Source: Mucidula mucida
Lineage: Eukaryota; Basidiomycota; Agaricomycetes; Agaricales; Physalacriaceae
DNA length: 24,744 nt
NCBI GenBank assembly: GCA_015501055.1
Contig: JADNYV010000506.1
Location: 1-24,744, forward strand
Direction: 5' to 3'
The notes beneath the pieces are model-generated. The model made no database searches. It was not told the DNA's origin and was given only the letters and a program-made list of their open reading frames with translations. Positions 18,680 through 24,744 of the stretch are shown piece after piece. Positions within the stretch are counted from its first letter, which is position 1; each line of letters starts with the position of its first letter. The position numbers were made by a program, and so were the translations under genes.

Positions 18680-20640
18680 CTATTTCATACGCACCCTGCC
18701 TTCACGAAGAGCAGACAGCACCCTCTCGCACGGTGGACGCGACGCAGGAGTGGGGTTTAGTAAGCTCTCCAGTAATATTAGGAAAGCGTGGGGCAGATTT
18801 CGCGCTTCGAACGACGCAGAAACGGTAGGCGTAGATTTGAACCCAGGATATGATAACACCTCCGCTTCTAAGCGCGACATTTTATCGTCCTCGGCTAGAC
18901 TGTTCACAGTACTTCCGCTGGCGTCCCCAGCAGCGGCGTAATGGTATGGTAGTTTGAAGAAGAGAAGCTTGTGAAGAATCATCCCCAGAGACCACATGTC
19001 GGAATTTTACTGTCGATTGTGCGTAAGGCACCGGTTTGTGGAGAAGGGAGAGATTCTGGAGAGGAGTACTCGAGTCCTAGAGAGAAGTAGTGAGCTGACA
19101 TCTGTTGGACCGCGTAAGGAGATATACGTACGTTCCAGTGTTACCTGTTCGTACGTTTGGATGTATTGAGCATGTCCCGAGATGTCCCAAAATCAAGAGA
19201 GCATAGCGCGGGTTAGAGATCAAATCAGCGACAAACATGAAGCAATAAGAATCAAACCGACATCAAACGACCTTCGTCCCATGTTAGAAGCACGTTGCCG
19301 GGTTTCAAGTCGAGATGAAGTATAGACTTAGCATGCTGTAATGATTTTCTTAGCAACCAAGGTAAGTCGATAGACAGATTAAGCACCAAGAAGGCCAGAC
19401 CCTCCACGACGTCGCCGAATAGACTTTTGGCTTCTTCAGGACTCAACAGATGAACCGCAGTCCAGGTTTGCCGGTATTTAGAGCTAGCGCCACCATCCAT
19501 GCGTCGCCGTAAGCGCTCTTTCTCTTCAGGGGAGGCGCGCTGATACATCTTGTAGGCGCGGATTCGGGCAGAACGAGAAAGCAAGTCGGGATCGGTGTTG
19601 GCTCCAGGCGAAGATGGGCTGATATGCGCGTGCGTTTCACGACCTAGTCGAACGTCGATGAAGTCGTCTAGACTATATGAAAAGGGTAAGATTCGGAGTT
19701 GAGGGGAGGACCTCTGGGCTCACCTCCCACCTTCTGCCCACTGCATGAGGATGCTGTGATCGCAATGATTAATAAAAGACCATTAGACGAATGCAATGCT
19801 CAACTGGAGTGTTGGTACTTTGGGACCGAAGGAAGAGAACTGGGTCGTTTCTAACCACGAATGACTGCCATCGGCTGAGTGAGAGATCAGTAATGAAAGA
19901 CTTCTGCTCACTGATATGTGATGATATTGGGATGATGGAGACGCTCAAGTAAACGGACCTGAAAGAAATATTGGAATATACCTCTGAGAGCACGAGCTTA
20001 AAGGCAAACCTCGCGCAAGATGTTCATTAAATATGAATGGGATTGGCCGACAGCTACTTTCTTTACAGCGAAATGGCCGAGAGGGTTGCCGTCCAGTACA
20101 TGCTGTTTGCACTTCAATACAAGACTAAAAGCACAGAGAGTAATTTACCTGGCAGAGATATACGCTCCCGTTGGCACCCATTCCCAGCTTCTGCTCCTCA
20201 GTAAAGAAGGTCTTGAAGTAGCCATGTGCAAGAGAGTCGCGGGAGAAGGTACTCGGGCCGGCTTCGGCATTGTCGCCAGGCTCAATCGGTGACGGTGGCG
20301 TCGAAGGACGCGACCACGTATCGTTGGCAATGGCAAGGAGATGAAAGTAATTAGAGGCGCGAGAGTGGGATTGGGCGTAATCGTCATCAAAGTCATTATC
20401 ATGAATCTCAGGTTCCGGGTGAAAAGCAGGAGGAACGGTCTGCTTGCAATACGGGCAGTGGCGTTCGTGCGGCTGAATGGATGAGGCCCGGATGGCAATG
20501 GCATGACTGGTCGGGTTGTAAAGGACGACCTGGTTGGAGGCGTGAAAGATTGGTTGCCAGGTCGTCAAGGCACCTACGCCGTCGTTGTCAGTGGCGGTAG
20601 CGGCGGGAGACGGCGGAGCAGCGTCGGCGTCGCTGAACAT
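18680..20640 (-). CDS. IKS1: IKS1-type serine/threonine kinase, activation segment disrupted
   Basis: ATG 20640-20638. Clean exons: 20640-20149, 20102-20010, 19958-19912, 19864-19805, 19753-19724, 19672-19387 and 19335-19262, with introns of 46-51 nt. The N-terminus has the Cys pair HERHCPYCKQTV. The kinase domain begins GYFKTFFTEEQKLGMGANGS, with the ATP lysine in FAVKKVAVG, then LERLHHPNIITYHHSWLETT, FSSFGPKVPTL, HILMQWAEGGS and the catalytic loop SILHLDLKPGNVLL. HLD replaces HRD, as I recall for Iks1 relatives. After GRLM the reading breaks: no AG acceptor lies between the GTCGGT donor (19261) and DFGTSRDMLNTSK (19194-19156). Extra bases then shift frame before the DFG, near 19147 and 19075, and before DMWSLGMILHKLL (18997). 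The C-lobe to 18680 is open. So the call is secure but the gene as given cannot make a full kinase without correction. Confidence 0.75.
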
Positions 20641-20735
20641 GGTGGTACGTGCAGACTTCGCGTTGATTGACGTATAGGGCACGTGGCCAATGCGATCAAT
20701 TTTCAAATCGAGTATTTTCTTCCTCTCCCCCATCC
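20641..20735. promoter_or_regulatory. 95-bp bidirectional promoter, IKS1 / MDN1
   Basis: Only 95 bp separate the ATGs of the leftward kinase gene and the rightward midasin gene. Both 5' untranslated regions and promoters must fit here or overlap the coding ends. Pyrimidine-rich TTTTCTTCCTCTCCCC precedes the midasin ATG, a common start-site context in basidiomycetes. No TATA box is visible. Confidence 0.5.
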
Positions 20736-23700
20736 ATGGCGGTCGCTCATCCGCTGTACATTGATCTGCACCGTCAGACGCAGCTGTTCCTCGCAAAAGT
20801 ACCTTCGCAGGCCCCCGTAATATCCAACGCCCAATCCACCTCAGACCTCCTTCAGGTTCTGTCCAACGCTCTATCAGACCCATCTCTCACCCTCATCATC
20901 GAAAATCTATATCGACCTATTTTGTTCGACCTTTGCGCGCGCTGGATAACATATCCACTACTCACCGAGGATCAGCTCGTCGCCATCTGCCTGGTATTGG
21001 AAGTTCACGAGGAACTCTTTCCGTAAGAAATTCCCCGTTTTCGTCATATTCCCTTGACTCAAAATATCTTAGCGTAATATACAATCTGGTGGCAAGACCC
21101 ACATTAAAAGACGGACCATTAGCTGGCTGTCCGGACCACCCATCCGACAGACGTCGCGTCAACAGACTCCTTCTCGCGTACTACCGCATCTTGCAAGCTG
21201 ATAGAGAGCTTCCATCCCAGCTACTCTGGAAACTCACCCATCTTTCCACCATAATATGGGATCCAGTATTCGACAATGGGTCCCGTCTTCTTGCCATCCG
21301 CTGTTATGCTTTACAAAGCGGTATGGGTGAAGCCGAGCGCGTCAAAATCGAGGAAGAGGTCCTTGGAGCGATATGCGACGCAGACTGCCCCGTCTTCTAT
21401 GAAGACAAATTAGATGGTTCTGCTATAGATGTGGATGGTTGGATTTTGCCTGTCATAGAAGTTAGACGGATTCAACAGTTTCGCATCGAGCTGGCAACCT
21501 CTACTTCCACCTACTTCTCCGATGTAGCTTCCATAGTACCTTCAGATCTATGGTATGTTCTTCTCTGTCTAGCTTACACGATGCTCAGCCATCCTATAGC
21601 TCGTTTGTGGCAGACATTGAAGGTGTCTTATTGCTGCGTTCTTCGGACGTCGCCAGTGAGCCCTCTCCGCTGATACGGACAACCGCAACACAACATAATC
21701 TCCGTGTCCTGGCGCATCACCTCTCATTGCGTGTCCCAATATTGTTGACATCCCCTCCGTCATCTGGAAAAGCTACACTTCTGACCCATCTTGCTCTCCA
21801 ACTCTTCCCCCGAGTACGGAACCAAATTATTACTGTTCATCTGGCAGACACTTCCTTGGACCCGAGGTCGCTCATTGGTTCGTATGTATCGTCTACATCA
21901 CAGGCAGGCACGTTCGAATGGAAGGAGGGCGTCTTGGTTAGAGCTATGAGGCAGGGAAAGTGGATCGTTTTCAAAGACATAGATCGGGGAAGCCCGGAGA
22001 TCCTTGGGGTGTTGAAGCCTCTCGTTGAATCCTATGGCGCCACCAAGTGGATTGGCGGCTGCGCATGTCTTGACGTGTCTGGTCGAGGAAAAATTACAGC
22101 CCACCAGAGCTTTGCCATTTTTGCCACACGTTCTGTTCTACCCTCTCGTAACGGCGCCTTTGCATCTCCCCTCTTTCTGGGAGCACACAAGTTCTCTGAA
22201 GTGGTTGCTCTATCACCAACTTCGGACGACCTACATACAGTGATCAGTGCCAAATTCCCGAGGTTAGGCAACTCACCGACTCGGGCATTGGTACAACTTT
22301 GGGAGGGAGTGAAAAGTCTCGGCTCGTCGTCTTCGATGCGGGATGTGGGCATACGGGAGCTGGAGAAATTTTGCACCCGTGTCGATGCTCTGCTCCCGTC
22401 TTCCTTCCAATACGATGAGAGTATATCTGGCCTAGTGCCAACTCTACCTGTCATATTTCCGAATACGCACTTCCGCGAGCAGATGTTTCTTGAAGCTCGT
22501 GATGTGTTCTTCGGCGCTGCTGCTCTCACAATGGCAGCTCAGACATACATCGCCTCTGTTGTTGATTGCATCGCGGAACATCTGGGATTAGAATCTGACC
22601 GGAGTGAGTGGCTGCTGTCGAGATGGTCGCCCGACTTGAAAGTCGAGAAAGATATCAATGATATCGTGATCGGTGTACGCTCCGGTAATACTCTGCTGCG
22701 CGCCTGTCCCTCAAAACCCGGAGTTTCGACTCCTTCGACGCGTCCATTCGCCATGCACAAGCCTGCTGTTTTACTCCTCTCGCGCATAATTACGGCTGTA
22801 TCTCTTGGAGAGCCAGTTTTACTCACTGGTGAAACGGGTACGGGGAAGACCAGTGTCGTGACGCACCTATCGGGCTTGCTGCGAAAGCCTCTTGTCTCTC
22901 TCAACTTGTCGCATCAGACAGAGTCTTCGGATCTTTTAGGCGGCTTCAAACCTGTGGACGCGCGTGTTCCGGCTTCGGCTTTGCAGCAGCGTTTCCTGGA
23001 TTTGTTTGGGTCTACATTTAGTCGACGGAAGAACGAGAAGTTTGAGACTGAAGTCCGGAAAGCTGTTAGTGATGGAAAATGGAAACGGGCCGTGGGCTTG
23101 TGGAAGGAGAGTGCGAGACTGGCAAGGGACAGACTGCGAGCGAAAGCAGGAGAACCTTCGTACGCTTTCTCTTTCATCTTCAGCAAATAACTAACCACAA
23201 TTTAGGGCACAAACCCCTCGCAAGAGGCGTAAGGTGGAGATCGATTCTAACGCGTCCGAAAATAAATGGAACGCGTTTGAGCATGACGTTGGAGAGTTCG
23301 AAGTTCACCATGTCCTTGGAAAGAGCAAGTTTGCGTTTGACTTCGTTGAGGGACCTTTAGTCAAAGCTGTCAGAAACGGCGAATGGTCAGGTCGGCCTCG
23401 CAATGTATGGGTCCGTAACTAATGTTTCCATCACCTAGGGTTCTCTTGGACGAGATTAATCTTGCAAGCTCGGAAACTTTGGAGTGCATATCCAGTCTCC
23501 TTCAGAGTCCGACATCATCCATCACCCTCACCGAGCAAGGCTCCCTGGAACCCGTGCCACGCCATCCAGACTTCCGCTGTTCGCGTGTATGAACCCTGCC
23601 ACAGATGTAGGCAAAAAGACCTTACACCTAACATTCGCTGCCGTTTTACTGAGATCGATGTTCCAGCCCCTGACACCGATCGGACACGCTAGTCAGCATT

Positions 23701-24744
23701 GTGGCGCAATACATCGGGCCGGTGCTGTGGAGACAAAGCCGCCATCCTGAACGTGCAGAGTTCTACGTCCGGTGAAGCACTATCGGGATCCGCACCATAG
23801 CGGATGGATCGAACCACCGGCCTCACTACAGTATGCGTACGCTCGCCGGGCGTTAACATTTGCTGCGGATACCGCGAGCATGTTTGGTTTACGGCGTGCG
23901 TTATGGGAAGGATGTCTTATGGCCTTCACGATGGTTTTGGATAGCCAAGTGCGGATGCCGTCACCGCTTTGGCTCAGAAGCATCTCCTGGCTGGTGTGCG
24001 CAACCCCGTTCGCTACTTGCTAAGGAACCTCCTCCTCCTGCGTCGGAGGCTTTGTCAAATTTGGGTCTTTACCTCGAGCAAGGCCCGCTGCCTGTAGACT
24101 CCGCCGATCACTACATTCTCACTCCATCGGTGGAAGCCAAACTAGTCGATCTTGCGCGTATCATTCTAACCCGGCGTTTCCCGGTTCTCATTGAAGGTCC
24201 TACCTCGAGTGGTAAAACCAGCTCCGTCGAGTACTTAGCGAAGAAGACGGGCCATCAGTTTGTTCGTATCAACAATCACGAACACACGGACATCCAGGAG
24301 TACCTTGGTTCTTATGTCGCGGATCCCATCACCGGAAAACTTGTTTTTCAAGATGGTCTACTCGTGCGTGCATTGCGTAACGGTGACTGGATCGTCTTGG
24401 ACGAACTCAATCTTGCACCCACTGATGTTCTTGAGGCGTTGAATCGTTTACTTGACGACAACAGGGAGCTCGTCATTCCCGAGACCCAAGAAGTCTTGAA
24501 GCCGCATCCCCACTTCATGATCTTCGCCACGCAGAATCCACCTGGTTTGTACGCAGGACGGAAGATTTTGTCTCGCGCTTTCAGAACCGTTTTCTCGAGG
24601 TTCATTTCGAGGATGTGCCGGAAGCAGAGCTGGAGACAATTCTTTGCGAGCGATGTGCCATCGCGCCGTCTTATGGCAAGAAGATTGTCACTGTGTTTCG
24701 AGAGCTTCAGAACCGACGCCAGTCTGGACGGGTCTTTGAAAGCA
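20736..24744 (+). CDS. MDN1: Midasin (MDN1/REA1), N-terminal part, runs off window end
   Basis: Exons 20736-21022, 21073-21535, 21589-23159, 23206-23385 and 23439 onward; introns are 46-53 nt with ACTAAC/CTAAT-like branch sites. The N-terminal domain (MAVAHPLYIDLHRQTQ...) precedes three AAA+ modules. AAA1 has Walker A TSPPSSGKAT and the degenerate Walker B IVFKDIDRGS. AAA2 has LLTGETGTGKTSVV and VLLDEINLASSETLE. AAA3 has EGPTSSGKTSSVEYL and WIVLDELNLAPTDVLEALNR. Midasin is the giant dynein-like ATPase that strips assembly factors (Ytm1, Rsa4) from pre-60S ribosomes in nucleolus and nucleus; full length is near 5,000 aa, so most lies beyond the window. From about 23576 the frame breaks repeatedly, near 23577, 23618, 23683, 23725, 23754, 23770, 23777, 23797, 23847, 23942, 24023 and 24578, mostly apparent one-base losses. 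Protein similarity continues across each break (ACMNPATDVGK, NIRCRFTEIDVP, DGSNHRPHYSMRTLA). Confidence 0.88.

Noticed and set aside
22032..22529. Minus-strand frame of 165 codons
   Set aside because: Antisense to the well-supported AAA1-AAA2 region of midasin.
23386..23438. Frame break between AAA2 exons at GEW/VLLDE
   Set aside because: Using the donor GTCAGG at 23386 and the TAG acceptor at 23438 restores GEWVLLDEINLAS exactly, so this is an ordinary 53-nt intron.
23803..23815. GGTTCGATCC on the minus strand, resembling a tRNA B-box
   Set aside because: It encodes Asp-Gly-Ser-Asn of midasin on the plus strand and I found no A-box or cloverleaf around it.

Overview
This window reads as nuclear DNA of a basidiomycete fungus, most likely an Agaricomycete. 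The genes are interrupted by very short introns, mostly 46-67 nt, with GT-AG ends and CTAAC/CTNAC-like branch sites. Encoded families are typical fungal ones: Gup1, Fes1, Iks1 kinase, midasin and a Suz12 protein. The species cannot be named from sequence alone.

Layout, left to right. 1-1004 has no gene, only a cluster of short palindromes. 1005-2013 (-) is a tetratricopeptide-type gene of unknown role with one or two single-base frame breaks. It diverges from an intact, compact GUP1-like membrane O-acyltransferase (2363-3820, +). A three-exon TVP38/TMEM64 (VTT) membrane protein follows (4871-6241, +), whose first intron probably uses a GC donor. 6242-8981 is a gene-poor stretch. 8982-10210 (+) encodes a three-finger C2H2 transcription factor. 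10858-13287 (-) is a nine-exon gene with a C2H2 finger and a C-terminal VEFS-like box, best read as SUZ12 of Polycomb repressive complex 2. 13694-14316 (-) keeps only the C-terminal half of an APH/choline-kinase-like phosphotransferase. 14599-15667 (+) is a poorly resolved unknown gene.

The right third is dense housekeeping DNA. A Rpr2/Rpp21/Snm1-type RNase P/MRP subunit (16050-16601, -) shares a 142-bp promoter with the Hsp70 exchange factor FES1 (16744-18005, +). That promoter holds a telomere-repeat-like motif. An IKS1-type kinase (18680-20640, -) shares a 95-bp promoter with midasin MDN1 (20736 to beyond the end, +).

The most striking anomaly is the pattern of small indels. IKS1 is clean up to its catalytic loop and then carries several insertions and a missing splice acceptor across the activation segment. 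MDN1 is clean for about 2.8 kb and then carries about a dozen frame breaks, mostly apparent one-base losses, in its last 1.2 kb. The amino-acid sequence between breaks is preserved. Neighbouring FES1, SUZ12, TVP38 and GUP1 show none. Local consensus error or very recent gene inactivation are the two explanations to separate. I found no CRISPR array, insertion sequence, rRNA or tRNA.
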